Source of the DNA: Pedobacter sp. Leaf250
GTDB taxonomy: Bacteria; Bacteroidota; Bacteroidia; Sphingobacteriales; Sphingobacteriaceae
Reading direction: 5' to 3'
DNA length: 64,000 nucleotides
NCBI RefSeq assembly: GCF_920984735.1
Contig: NZ_CAKLBU010000008.1
Location: 124,001-188,000, forward strand
The notes beneath the pieces are model-generated. The model had not been told where the DNA came from. It searched no databases and was given only the letters and a program-made list of their open reading frames with translations. Of the stretch, positions 26,354 through 35,411 are shown in pieces. Every line of letters starts with the position of its first letter. The first letter of the stretch is position 1. The position numbers were made by a program, and so were the translations under genes.

Positions 26354-27634
26354 CTAATAATTGTATTTATCCTTCCAATTTTGACGCAGCTTTTCACGCA
26401 ACTTTTCTTCGGCGGGGTTTTTCCCTGGATCATAAAGCTTGGTTCCGCTCAACTCATCAGGAAAATATTCTTGCGGTTCAAAGTTTCCTTCATAACCATG
26501 CGAATATTTATAGTCTTTTCCATAACCAATATTTTTCATCAATTTGGTTGGAGCATTGCGAATGTGAAGCGGTACAGGCAAATTTCCGGTTTGTTTTACC
26601 AGGGCCTGTGCATGGTTAATGGCTTCGTAAGAGGCATTACTTTTTGCCGAACTGGCCAGATAGGTAACGCACTGCGATAAAATAATTCTCGCTTCGGGAT
26701 AGCCAATAACATTTACAGCGGTAAAACAATTGTTGGCTAAAAGCAGAGCGTTCGGATTAGCATTGCCAATATCTTCAGAAGAAAGGATTAATAACCTTCT
26801 GGCGATAAACAAGGGATCTTCTCCACCTTCAATCATTCGGGCAAGCCAATAAACAGCCGCATTTGGATCGCTACCGCGGATGGATTTGATAAATGCAGAG
26901 ATAATATCGTAATGTTGTTCGCCTGCCTTATCGTACAATGCCAGATTTTGCTGTGCATGTGCCAAAACATTTTCATTTGTTAAGGTTATTTTATTGCCTC
27001 CAATACCATTAATGGCAATCTCCAAAACATTCAAAAGTTTCCTCGCATCGCCGCCACTCAATCGAATTAAAGCTTCGTGTTCTTTTATGGTGATGTTTTT
27101 TTCAGCAAGAATCGTATCTTTTTTTATTGCTGTTTGCAGCAAACCTGCAAGTTCTTCTTCTGATAAAGATTTTAAAATGTAAACCTGGCACCGAGAAAGT
27201 AAAGCCGAAATGACTTCGAACGATGGATTTTCTGTTGTGGCACCAATTAACGTAACCAAACCACGCTCTACCGCACCAAGCAAACTATCTTGTTGCGATT
27301 TACTGAAACGATGAATCTCATCAATAAATAAAATTGGCAAGCCTAAGAAACTATCTTTTAATGCTGCGGCTTTATCGATTACATCTCGAATATCTTTCAC
27401 TCCGCTATTGATAGCACTCAAATTAAAAAACGGTCGATCTAAAGCCTGAGAGATAATATAGGCTAAGGTGGTTTTACCCACTCCTGGAGGTCCCCAGAAA
27501 ATCATCGATGGCAGCTGACTGCTTTCTATCGCCTTGCGCAAAACTGCACCTTCCCCAACCAAATGTTTTTGCCCCACATATTCATCAAGGTTTTGAGGGC
27601 GCATTCTTTCAGCTAATGGGGCTAGGTTTTGCAT
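26354..27634 (-). CDS. rarA: replication-associated recombination protein A (RarA/MgsA)
   Basis: A 426-residue AAA+ ATPase of the clamp-loader clade. It opens LAERMRPQNLDEYVGQKHLV, with Walker A IFWGPPGVGKTTLAYI near residue 50, Walker B ILFIDEIHRFSKSQQD near residue 105, and sensor 1 LIGATTENPSFE near residue 130. The C-terminal tetramerisation domain includes GGEDPLFIARRLLILSSEDIG. RarA acts at stalled replication forks with RecA and SSB (family knowledge). Length fits. It is a single-gene unit. Confidence 0.95.
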   Translation of the reverse strand: MQNLAPLAERMRPQNLDEYVGQKHLVGEGAVLRKAIESSQLPSMIFWGPPGVGKTTLAYIISQALDRPFFNLSAINSGVKDIRDVIDKAAALKDSFLGLPILFIDEIHRFSKSQQDSLLGAVERGLVTLIGATTENPSFEVISALLSRCQVYILKSLSEEELAGLLQTAIKKDTILAEKNITIKEHEALIRLSGGDARKLLNVLEIAINGIGGNKITLTNENVLAHAQQNLALYDKAGEQHYDIISAFIKSIRGSDPNAAVYWLARMIEGGEDPLFIARRLLILSSEDIGNANPNALLLANNCFTAVNVIGYPEARIILSQCVTYLASSAKSNASYEAINHAQALVKQTGNLPVPLHIRNAPTKLMKNIGYGKDYKYSHGYEGNFEPQEYFPDELSGTKLYDPGKNPAEEKLREKLRQNWKDKYNY

Positions 27635-27750
27635 AATGGTAAATATAAGAAAAATGGTTATTCTGTTGGTGTATTCGCTATCAGATTCAATTTCATATCT
27701 TTTTGCAAAATATACCTTAACCTAATTTTTGGTAATGTAAGGCATCTTGG

Positions 27751-29058
27751 TTAGTCCTCTATTTTTGAATGATGTTTTGTGTCTTTCATGGTGGTGTATA
27801 AAATCAATGAAATTAAAATACAGCCTGTTACATACCAATAAAAATAACTTTCGTGACCGATTTCTTTAAACCATAATGCAAAATATTCTGCTGTTCCACC
27901 AAAAATGGCAACAGTTAAAGCATAAGGTAATCCCACACCCAAAGCCCTTATTTCGGCAGGAAAAAGCTCGGCTTTAACCACTGCATTGATGCTGGTGTAA
28001 CCACTCACTATAATTAAGGCGGCAATCATCAATAAGAAAATGATTATAGTATTAGTGGCATTGGCTAATCCGGTTAAAATTGGAACAGTGCAAAGCGTAC
28101 CTAAAACACCAAAACCAATTAATAGCGGTTTTCTCCCGATTTTATCGGATAACAAACCAAATACAGGTTGTAAAATAGCGAATACCAAAAGGGAAATAAA
28201 AGATAGGGTAGTTGATGTTTCCTTACTCAAATTAACAGTGTTAACAAGGAATTTTTGCATATAAGTGCTAAAGGTATAAAAGGCAATTGTTCCGCCGAGG
28301 GTTAATCCAACCACGGTAAAAACTTCTTTCGGGTATTTCATTAATACTGCAACACCGCCTTTTTTTTCTTCTTTATCTTTATTTTTAAATGCAGCCGTTT
28401 CGGCAATATGCCTCCTTAGGTATAGCGCAATAAAGGAAAGTATGGCTCCGACAAAAAATGGAATACGCCATCCCCAGTTGTGAAGTTGCTCGGATGTAAG
28501 CAACCAGTTTTGTAAAATTAATTGAATACCCAATGCCAATAATTGCCCGCCGATTAAAGTTACATATTGAAAGCTTGAATAAAATCCACGATGCTTTTTG
28601 GAAGCCATTTCGCTTAGGTAAGTTGCCGATGTTCCATATTCTCCACCGGTACTTAATCCTTGTATTAATCTGGCGAAAACCAAAAGTAGAGGAGCGAAAA
28701 TGCCAATTTGCTTATATCCCGGCGTTATTCCGATAATTAATGAGCCTATCGCCATAATGAAAACAGATAGCGCCATTGAGGTTTTTCTGCCTTTTTTATC
28801 GGCGATACTGCCAAATAACCATCCACCAATTGGTCGCATTAAAAAGCCAACAGCAAATATGCCAGCTGTGTTTAGGAGTTGAGCTGTTGGATTACTATTT
28901 GGGAAAAATACGGGAGAAAAATATAAAGCAAAAGCAGAATAGGTGTACCAATCGTACCACTCCACCAAATTCCCTACCGAGCCACCGAAAATAGATTTTA
29001 GCCTATATTTAACATCATTCATTTCTTGAGCTGGAAAATTGGTTGAATTTTTATTCAT
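27751..29058 (-). CDS. MFS transporter, metabolite:H+ symporter (MHS) type
   Basis: A 435-residue transporter with 12 predicted membrane helices. MFS motifs are GSIADKKGRKTSMAL after helix 2 and LLSDKIGRKPLLIG after helix 8. The N-terminal GNLVEWYDWYTYSAFALYFSPVFFP is characteristic of the MHS family (KgtP, ProP, citrate and shikimate transporters). The substrate is probably a small organic acid or zwitterion; alpha-ketoglutarate is a common annotation but is not proven by sequence. No catabolic neighbour gives a better clue. Confidence 0.9.
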   Translation of the reverse strand: MNKNSTNFPAQEMNDVKYRLKSIFGGSVGNLVEWYDWYTYSAFALYFSPVFFPNSNPTAQLLNTAGIFAVGFLMRPIGGWLFGSIADKKGRKTSMALSVFIMAIGSLIIGITPGYKQIGIFAPLLLVFARLIQGLSTGGEYGTSATYLSEMASKKHRGFYSSFQYVTLIGGQLLALGIQLILQNWLLTSEQLHNWGWRIPFFVGAILSFIALYLRRHIAETAAFKNKDKEEKKGGVAVLMKYPKEVFTVVGLTLGGTIAFYTFSTYMQKFLVNTVNLSKETSTTLSFISLLVFAILQPVFGLLSDKIGRKPLLIGFGVLGTLCTVPILTGLANATNTIIIFLLMIAALIIVSGYTSINAVVKAELFPAEIRALGVGLPYALTVAIFGGTAEYFALWFKEIGHESYFYWYVTGCILISLILYTTMKDTKHHSKIED

Positions 29059-29199
29059 GTTATCGGGTGGAGATGGATTTATGAATGGGAAGGTTAAACA
29101 CTAATTGATAAGTTTTGTTTATTTTGTAAGATAGTTTTAGAATAATTGATTTGCAAGAACGTATTCAAAAAATCACTCATAAACTCATTCACATTTATC

Positions 29200-29931
29200 A
29201 TGAAAGATAACTTCTCTACTCAATCTGCAGAATACGCGATATATCGTCCAACTTATCCTCAGGAATTATATGATTATCTTTTTACATTGGTAACAGATAA
29301 AGATGCCGCATGGGATTGTGCAACTGGAAACGGCCAAGTGGCAAGAGTTTTGGCACAACATTTTAATGCAGTTTATGCTACAGATATCAGCGAGAAACAG
29401 CTTAGTCAGGCGCTGAAAATGCCAAACATTGTTTATAATGTTGAGCCTGCCGAAAAAATAAATGTTCCTGACCAAAGTTTTGATTTGATAACGGTGGCAC
29501 AAGCCATTCATTGGTTTAATTTTGAAGCCTTTTATTCTGAAGTAAAAAGAACACTTAAACCCAACGGATTGCTTGCAGTAATTGGATATGGGTTAATGTT
29601 TATTGATAAAAAGTTAGATAAAGCCATTTATAAGCTATACGAAGATATTTTGGGGAAATATTGGGATAGCGAACGCAGATATATCGAAGAAGGATATAAG
29701 ACAATTCCTTTCCCCTTTGAAGAAATTATTGCACCTCATTTTCAAATTAAAACCAAATGGAACTTTAACCAAATGATTGGCTATTTAAATACCTGGTCAT
29801 CTTTACAGCATTATAAAAAAGCAAACGAGAGAAATCCGTTAGAATATATGTTCACTGAATTGAAAGAAGCTTGGGGAGATGATGCGGTAAAAGATGTGCA
29901 TTTTACGATCTTGTTGCGAGTGGGAAAATAG
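29200..29931 (+). CDS. class I SAM-dependent methyltransferase
   Basis: A 243-residue methyltransferase. The SAM-binding motif I is WDCATGNGQVARVLAQHF near residue 38, and later motifs are VYATDISEKQL and SFDLITVAQAIHWFN near residue 95. The opening YAIYRPTYPQELYDYL is typical of the Methyltransf_11 group related to trans-aconitate methyltransferase-like proteins. The frame runs upstream to 29146, but the ATG at 29200 (MKDNFSTQ) gives the family-like start. The substrate is unknown. Confidence 0.88.
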   Translation: MKDNFSTQSAEYAIYRPTYPQELYDYLFTLVTDKDAAWDCATGNGQVARVLAQHFNAVYATDISEKQLSQALKMPNIVYNVEPAEKINVPDQSFDLITVAQAIHWFNFEAFYSEVKRTLKPNGLLAVIGYGLMFIDKKLDKAIYKLYEDILGKYWDSERRYIEEGYKTIPFPFEEIIAPHFQIKTKWNFNQMIGYLNTWSSLQHYKKANERNPLEYMFTELKEAWGDDAVKDVHFTILLRVGK

Positions 29932-29955
29932 AGATTGAACTTTCTTAAAAAGAAA

Positions 29956-29983
29956 AAATCCCCCAAATTGCTTTGGAGGATTT
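29956..29983. terminator. bidirectional terminator hairpin
   Basis: A 12-bp stem with one mismatch (AAATCCCCCAAA and TTTGGAGGATTT). Minus-strand tail TTTTCTTTTT. It separates convergent genes. Confidence 0.65.
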
Positions 29984-30013
29984 CAAATATTCTATGAGAC
30001 TGAAAGTGTCTTC

Positions 30014-31000
30014 TTATTTTGTTGCGTACATAACTTCTTTAACCGCTTTAACTACTCTATCAGCATTCGGTAAGCTGGCAGCAATTAAAGTTGGTGAATA
30101 TGGAAGTGGCACATCGGCACAAGTGATACGTAAAACTGGTGCATCCAAGTAATCGAAAGCTTTTTTCTGAACCATGAAAGCAATTTCACCTGAAAGAGAT
30201 GCCAATGGCCAAGCTTCTTCAACTACCACTAAGCGGTTGGTTTTCTTAACAGATTCGATAATGGTATCATAATCGATCGGACGAACAGTACGTAAATCGA
30301 TAACCTCTACATTAATTCCTTCTTTAGTTAATTCCTCAACAGCTGGGTTAACCACGCGGGTTAACATTTTACCGAAAGTTACAATGGTTACATCTGTACC
30401 TTGTTTGGTTACATTTGCTTTACCAAATTCGATGTAATATTCTTCTGCTGGTACATCGCCTTTATCGCCATACATTACTTCAGATTCCATGAAAATAACT
30501 GGATCTGGATCAATGATTGCTTGTTTAAGTAATCCTTTTGCATCATAAGGAGTTGATGGAACAACTACTTTTAAACCTGGTGTGTTAGCAAACCAGTTTT
30601 CGAAGTTTTGAGAGTGTTGTGCACCTAATTGACCAGCGTTACCTGTTGGACCGCGGAAAACCATAGGGCATGAGAACTGACCACCACTCATTGATAAAAT
30701 TTTAGCAGCACCGTTAATAATTTGGTCGATTGCTACTAATGAGAAGTTGAAAGTCATGAACTCCACAATTGGAATAAGGCCTGCTGTTGCAGCACCAGTT
30801 GCAATACCTGCGAAACCTAACTCGGCAATCGGGGTATCGATAATGCGTTTCGCACCAAATTCATCAAGCATGCCCTGACTTACTTTGTACGCTCCGTTAT
30901 ATTCTGCTACTTCTTCACCTAATAAAAAAACGCGGTCATCTTTACGCATTTCTTCTTGCATGGCTTCGCGTAGTGCTTCTCTAAATTGGATTTCTCTCAT
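30014..31000 (-). CDS. pdhB: pyruvate dehydrogenase E1 component, beta subunit
   Basis: A 328-residue transketolase-like beta subunit. It opens MREIQFREALREAMQEEMRK and has VFLLGEEVAEYNGAYKVSQG, GFAGIATGAATAGLIPIVEF, GAQHSQNFENWFANTPGLKV near residue 125 and a C-terminal transketolase domain (VIDLRTVRPIDYDTI). It pairs with an alpha subunit to make the thiamine-diphosphate-dependent E1 of pyruvate dehydrogenase. No alpha or E2 gene is in the window, so E1 alpha is coded elsewhere, as is common in Bacteroidota. Pyruvate is favoured over branched-chain keto acids by overall similarity. The ATG at 31000 is preferred over 31024. Confidence 0.9.
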   Translation of the reverse strand: MREIQFREALREAMQEEMRKDDRVFLLGEEVAEYNGAYKVSQGMLDEFGAKRIIDTPIAELGFAGIATGAATAGLIPIVEFMTFNFSLVAIDQIINGAAKILSMSGGQFSCPMVFRGPTGNAGQLGAQHSQNFENWFANTPGLKVVVPSTPYDAKGLLKQAIIDPDPVIFMESEVMYGDKGDVPAEEYYIEFGKANVTKQGTDVTIVTFGKMLTRVVNPAVEELTKEGINVEVIDLRTVRPIDYDTIIESVKKTNRLVVVEEAWPLASLSGEIAFMVQKKAFDYLDAPVLRITCADVPLPYSPTLIAASLPNADRVVKAVKEVMYATK

Positions 31001-31021
31001 TGTAAATTTTAATAACGGTGG

Positions 31022-31029
31022 CAAATATA
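31022..31029 (-). promoter_or_regulatory. -7 promoter box of pdhB
   Basis: The minus strand reads TATATTTG, 21 bases before the ATG at 31000. A perfect TAnnTTTG; it supports the shorter start. Confidence 0.45.
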
Positions 31030-31258
31030 ATTATTAATCGTTACCAAACCAAAGGGAATTAAGCCTCTATTTTGTAATAATTATGGTTGATAATGAAGTT
31101 TTTCACAGCTTTTTAGCCTTTGGATTTTCTGTTATTATGAAGGGTCTGAAATATTATTTCGTATTGCTTTATTGAAACTTGTTTTTGTATCAGATTTTTT
31201 GTTTTTTCCGAAATATGTAGATTGAAAATACTGCAATATTCATTGAAAATATTTCCCA
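31030..31258. other. non-coding stretch, nothing recognised
   Basis: AT-rich DNA between the pdhB promoter and the decayed small gene. I see no open frame of note, hairpin or known RNA in it. Confidence 0.4.
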
Positions 31259-31455
31259 TTACTTATTCCTTGCTCTAACACTAAACTTTGTTCAATCCAA
31301 GCGTGTTGGCTTACCTTCAGGGAAATTGTAAGCAATATTGTTTAAATAATTCGCAAACGTTATTGCCAAGTTAAAGTACGATAATATTCGGCATAAGATT
31401 TTGAGGCTTCTACTGCAGTTTGTGCTTTAAATGCTGTTCTGTTTAAACGATACAT
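31259..31455 (-). pseudogene. decayed small Bacteroidota gene (two stops and a frameshift)
   Basis: Read from the ATG at 31455 on the minus strand it gives MYRLNRTAFKAQTAVEASKS and continues to TLTWQ, then a TAA where GAA would be expected. After CGTTTGCG the frame shifts, and reading in the new frame gives NYLNNIAYNFPEGKPTRLD, a TGA where CGA would give Arg, then TKFSVRARNK and a final stop at 31259-31261. The total is not a multiple of three. The N-terminal LNRTAFKAQ and C-terminal LDxTKFSVR resemble each other, a feature I recall from a common small Bacteroidota family of about 65-70 residues (not checked). Each change is single-base or a small indel. Function unknown. Confidence 0.65.
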
Positions 31456-31484
31456 GGTCAATTATAAAAATATTATGGTTTGAT

Positions 31485-32042
31485 TTAATGATTAGGATTC
31501 AACAATCCATAAATCTCGCTATCTAAAAATTGACCTCTAAAATAAAAATCCTGTTTAAAATGAGCTTCTTTAACGAAACCGTGTTTGATAAGCATTTGTC
31601 TTGACGCATCGTTTTCTACATTAATATTTGCTTTGATGGTGTGCAAGTTCATATCTTCAAAACCGAAGTCGATTGTTCTTTTAAGTGCTTCAGAGATAAA
31701 GCCCTTGCGCCAATATTCGGGGTTAAGCATGTAACCGATTTCTGCTCTGTGGTTGGCGAAATCAGTTCTCCAATAACCAATGGATCCAATCATCAGGTTC
31801 GGGTTCTCCTTCAATGCAATTACCCAGGCTAGATTATCGCCATTTTCGAAACCATCGTTAAAGGTGGTGATGAATGATTTGATTTCTAGTAAATCTTTAG
31901 GCCTTTCCCGGTCGATGTATTTCATTACCGTTTCGTTGGTGCGCATGGCGAATAATGTTTCTGCATCAGAAAGTGCATGCTCGCGAAGAATCAATCGTTC
32001 GGTTTCGAGGTTTGGAAATTTGGTGAAGTTGAGGGTAAGCAT
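31485..32042 (-). CDS. GNAT family N-acetyltransferase, RimJ/RimL type
   Basis: A 185-residue acetyltransferase. It opens LETERLILREHALSDAETLF, the standard start of Acetyltransf_3 enzymes. Acetyl-CoA-binding region: AEIGYMLNPEYWRKGFISEAL near residue 105, with later NLHTIKANINVENDASRQMLIKHGF. These enzymes acetylate protein N-termini, antibiotics or other amines; the substrate is unknown. It is separated by a repeat-rich gap from the upstream genes. Confidence 0.9.
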   Translation of the reverse strand: MLTLNFTKFPNLETERLILREHALSDAETLFAMRTNETVMKYIDRERPKDLLEIKSFITTFNDGFENGDNLAWVIALKENPNLMIGSIGYWRTDFANHRAEIGYMLNPEYWRKGFISEALKRTIDFGFEDMNLHTIKANINVENDASRQMLIKHGFVKEAHFKQDFYFRGQFLDSEIYGLLNPNH

Positions 32043-32097
32043 TTTTAAATTTAAGAGATTAACTGCAAAGGGCGCAAAATTTTTTCTTTTAGGTGGT

Positions 32098-32180
32098 CGT
32101 CATTGCGAGGCACGAAGCAATCCTAAGGCTATGGGTTTATTAGAGAAAGTTTTTAGATTGCTTCGTACCTCGCAATGACG
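32098..32180. repeat. CGTCATTGCGAGG palindromic repeat, well preserved
   Basis: Left arm CGTCATTGCGAGGCACGAAG followed by CAATC; right arm GATTGCTTCGTACCTCGCAA followed by TGACG. The arms are inverted copies around a 33-base centre. Degenerate relatives are at 23138-23201 and, much weaker, near 48935-48992. Repeats with this core are widespread in Bacteroidota and other phyla. Confidence 0.75.
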
Positions 32181-32244
32181 ATGAGGCTATAGGGTTTCGC
32201 TTTATTCTTCGAATTTTTTTTCTTTACGGTCAGAGGATTTTTTT

Positions 32245-32335
32245 ACCACAGAGCGCACAGAGGTTTTCACAGAGAAGATGATGAGGTTTTAGCTTTAGTA
32301 AACTACCTCTGTGTGTTCTTTGTGTACTCTGTGGT
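32245..32335. repeat. ACCACAGAG...CTCTGTGGT palindrome, copy 1
   Basis: It begins ACCACAGAGCGCACAGAGG and ends GTGTACTCTGTGGT, with inner CACAGAG and CTCTGTG units. The 3' flank TAATTTTACCCTTAAAGTAG is repeated after copy 2, so the duplication includes flanking DNA. Confidence 0.7.
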
Positions 32336-32403
32336 TAATTTTACCCTTAAAGTAGCGTTCTTTGCTCATTTTCTTTTCTTTCTTCGGTAAGAAAAACATT
32401 TTT

Positions 32404-32502
32404 ACCACAGAGCATACAAAGGTTTTCACAGAGAAAAAATGAGATTTTAGTTTTTGCTAGCTAGCTCTGTGTGCTTAGTGTATTCTTTATGTACTCTGTG
32501 GT
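32404..32502. repeat. ACCACAGAG...CTCTGTGGT palindrome, copy 2
   Basis: It begins ACCACAGAGCATACAAAGG and ends ATGTACTCTGTGGT, followed by TAATTTTGCCCTTAAATTAG. It starts 159 bases after copy 1 and has the same order of parts, so the pair is a diverged tandem duplication. Confidence 0.7.
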
Positions 32503-32543
32503 TAATTTTGCCCTTAAATTAGTGTTCTTTTGCGGTTAAAAAT

Positions 32544-35411
32544 CTACTTCCCAAACAGCGTTTTATAAATTGAATACTTGTAATTATCTTCAATTGCGCT
32601 TGTTACAAAATATGGTGCTTCAAATAACTCCGTTAATTTTTTTCTGAGTTCTGCTAAAAATTCGGGCTTAATTTCTTCAAGAAAATCGCCTTTCAAAACC
32701 TGACGATTTGATTTAAACCAAACACCACCAAGTATTGGATCATTCATAGTTTTTACAACGTACAAGTTAGGCTCTACGCAAGTTTTGCCCGAAAACTGCT
32801 CATAAGCGTAAGTATATAGTAAAGTTTGTACTAATGCTTTATTGATGTTTTTTCCATCCGAATTAAAAAGTTCAGTAACATCTTTAAAAGTAAGTTTGTC
32901 ACTTCCGGTTTTGTAATCGATTATTTTGGTTATCCCATCTTTAACATCAACCCTGTCGATATATCCGAAAATTTTAACACTGGCATCTTTTCCATTTAAT
33001 GGAAAACTAATTTCTGCTTCAACCTTTTGTTCCAAGCTAATAATATTGAAAGGTGTTTGAGAAATATCCTGATTTACAATAATATTAACATAAGCATCTA
33101 CAATAGATAGAATAACCTTTTGCATGCCTTTATACTCCATCACTTTATCAGGATGGTTGAACATGACCGAGTTAAAAGCTTTTTCGATTAACGATGGAAT
33201 CTGTTTCCTTTTCTCTTTAATCAGGTCGGCGGTAATTTCTGCTTTCATCAAATCCTGATAAAAATATTCCATCACCTTGTGCAAAATCGAACCAATTTCG
33301 TTTGCTTCTACCACCGCACTTACCTCTTTTGGTTCTTTTATGCCAGCGATGTAGTTAAAGAAAAAATCTATCGGATTTGAAATGTATTGTGTTAAAGCCG
33401 ATGGAGAAATTATCTTCTTTTTATCAAGATATTTTTGAAGCGTTTCCTGAATAAAAATATTATTAGTTTTCTCCATACGAACCTCTTTAAAAGGCTCCGT
33501 TTTAACATCTAAATTAAGTTCGTTATAGGTGAAATCAAATCCACTTTCATATTCCAGTTGTTTTAAAATTCTACTGGCTTCGCCTGAAGTACTTTCATCA
33601 GTTAAACTGTTGTAAACAAAGTTGATGTTTTTCGCCCTTTGCATTAAACGGTAAACCATGTAAGATGAAATGGCATCGAGATTCTCCAGCACTGGTAAGC
33701 CGTAAACCCTACGAATACTATCTGGAATAAAGCTATTTCCGATGGATGATTTAGGTATAATTCCTTCGTTAAAACCTAAGATAACAACTTTATCAAAATT
33801 CAAATTTCTGGTTTCTAATAAACCCATTAACTGAATTCCATTCAGTGGATCGCCAGATAGTGGTACAGCAACAGCTTGCAACGATTTTTGAACCAGGTAG
33901 ATTACAAACTGAATTTCTTCATCGCCAATATGTTTGCCAAAAGTATCGTGTAAGCGGTTTAGTTCTTGTATGGTTTTAACAAAAAGTTCAGCGTCGATTT
34001 TCTTTAACGTTTTTGCATTCGATAATCGGGTTAAAATAAAATCTAAAACTGCTAACAGGTATGGAACAACATTTTTCGGACTATCGATTTGTTTGTAGAA
34101 AACTTCGAATAAGCCGCTTTGCCTTAAAAGTCTTGTATGGGCAATTTCTACTTCGTTTTCCGTTAATAATGCTGTTAAAATTTTATCACGCATTTTTTGC
34201 GTTAATCCTGTTAATGGATGCGTTAAAAAAGCTTCTACGTTTTTGTAAGAAACCTTTCCAGTATGTATAATTTCCAGTTGAGATGAAAACCATAAATCGG
34301 CTAAACCAAAAATACTTGATGTAGATAAAGCAAAACCCATGGTTACATTCAGGTCGATTGCCTGGCCATTATAAATTGCAGGGATGGTTTGTAAGGCTGG
34401 TAATAGTAAACTTTCATCGGCTAAAACCACGACGGTAGAACCTACCTCATTGCTTAACGAATAATCATCTTCTAAAATATTATTAAGAATTTTGGCTTGC
34501 GCCGATTGTCCCTGAACTTTAAAAACATTAACCCGATGTTCTTCGGTTTTCATCAAGCTTGGCTTATGTTCGAATACATTTTTTAAACCTAAGAGATTCA
34601 GGTTTTTTCTTAAAAATAATCCCGCCTCCTGTAAAGGATCGTTTAAATAATACTCATCGGCATCGAAGTAAAACAAGGCTTTATCAGCCTCTTGTAATTG
34701 TGTGAATATTTTGACCTCGGCGCTGGTTAAAGCATTAAATCCAATAAAAATAATTTTACCCTTTTCGAAGTTTACAGGCAAGTTTTTTTGGTTTTCTATT
34801 TCCTCTGCCAAATGACGATAAACATAACCATTGGTTAAATAATCCTGTTCTTTTAAGGTAGTGTGGAATTTATAATACAGCTTTGGCATTCTCCGCCACA
34901 TTTTAATAAAAAGTTCTTGCTGTTTCTTGTGTTTTCCTTCAGAATAGGAAGTCCAGAATTGTGCTAAAAACTGGTATTGTTCAGGACTTAAATAATCGAA
35001 ATCTTTATTGATAACTGAAATGTCTTCTAAATCGCGATATAGTTTTTCAGCATCAACTAAATCATTATCAATTTGGGTAAAATCGCTTAAAATTATCTTC
35101 GCTAAAGGAAAGAATTTATGACTCGAAATGGGTTCTAAGTTTTCTTCAGCCAATAGCTGATTATATATTTTATGAAGTGTAAAAAACTGCAAGTAAAAAT
35201 CAGCAATTTTATATTTTGTTGCACTGGCAAAAAACTCTTGTATGGTATAAAAAGAAGGGCTGAAAAACGGTTTTTTAATGATATCGGCTAAGTATTTTTG
35301 CAGATAAGCAGATGGCCGCTTATTATTAAAAACAATGGCACAATGTTGGAGATTGGCTCCAAATTTTTCAATTAAATCTTCGGCAACTTCTTTTAAAAAT
35401 GGCTTAATCAT
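32544..35411 (-). CDS. PD-(D/E)XK nuclease, AddB-like subunit
   Basis: A 955-residue protein, second gene of an AddAB-like pair. The N-terminal two thirds are an inactivated helicase-like region: the usual Walker A position reads FNNKRPSAYLQKYL, without GKT. The nuclease domain is C-terminal: SPSALTQYISNPIDFFFNY, GSILHKVMEYFY, then IFGYIDRVDVKDGITKIIDYKTG with the catalytic D...DYK near residue 845, and QTLLYTYAY as the QxxxY motif. Only two Cys residues are present and the usual CP of the SPSAL region is NP, so the iron-sulfur cluster of Firmicutes AddB is absent. It starts directly at the end of the helicase gene with no gap. Confidence 0.88.
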   Translation of the reverse strand: MIKPFLKEVAEDLIEKFGANLQHCAIVFNNKRPSAYLQKYLADIIKKPFFSPSFYTIQEFFASATKYKIADFYLQFFTLHKIYNQLLAEENLEPISSHKFFPLAKIILSDFTQIDNDLVDAEKLYRDLEDISVINKDFDYLSPEQYQFLAQFWTSYSEGKHKKQQELFIKMWRRMPKLYYKFHTTLKEQDYLTNGYVYRHLAEEIENQKNLPVNFEKGKIIFIGFNALTSAEVKIFTQLQEADKALFYFDADEYYLNDPLQEAGLFLRKNLNLLGLKNVFEHKPSLMKTEEHRVNVFKVQGQSAQAKILNNILEDDYSLSNEVGSTVVVLADESLLLPALQTIPAIYNGQAIDLNVTMGFALSTSSIFGLADLWFSSQLEIIHTGKVSYKNVEAFLTHPLTGLTQKMRDKILTALLTENEVEIAHTRLLRQSGLFEVFYKQIDSPKNVVPYLLAVLDFILTRLSNAKTLKKIDAELFVKTIQELNRLHDTFGKHIGDEEIQFVIYLVQKSLQAVAVPLSGDPLNGIQLMGLLETRNLNFDKVVILGFNEGIIPKSSIGNSFIPDSIRRVYGLPVLENLDAISSYMVYRLMQRAKNINFVYNSLTDESTSGEASRILKQLEYESGFDFTYNELNLDVKTEPFKEVRMEKTNNIFIQETLQKYLDKKKIISPSALTQYISNPIDFFFNYIAGIKEPKEVSAVVEANEIGSILHKVMEYFYQDLMKAEITADLIKEKRKQIPSLIEKAFNSVMFNHPDKVMEYKGMQKVILSIVDAYVNIIVNQDISQTPFNIISLEQKVEAEISFPLNGKDASVKIFGYIDRVDVKDGITKIIDYKTGSDKLTFKDVTELFNSDGKNINKALVQTLLYTYAYEQFSGKTCVEPNLYVVKTMNDPILGGVWFKSNRQVLKGDFLEEIKPEFLAELRKKLTELFEAPYFVTSAIEDNYKYSIYKTLFGK

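Larger units (their letters stand above)
32043..32543. repeat. repeat-mosaic intergenic region
   Basis: A 500-base gap without a gene. It holds a CCGCAAAGGG-type fragment (32061-32079), a full CGTCATTGCGAGG palindrome (32098-32180) and two tandem ACCACAGAG palindromes (32245-32335 and 32404-32502). No promoter or terminator could be separated from these repeats. Confidence 0.6.

Noticed and set aside
32245..32502. CRISPR array suggested by the repeated ACCACAGAG units
   Set aside because: Only two units, palindromic over their full length, with no equal-length spacers and no cas genes.
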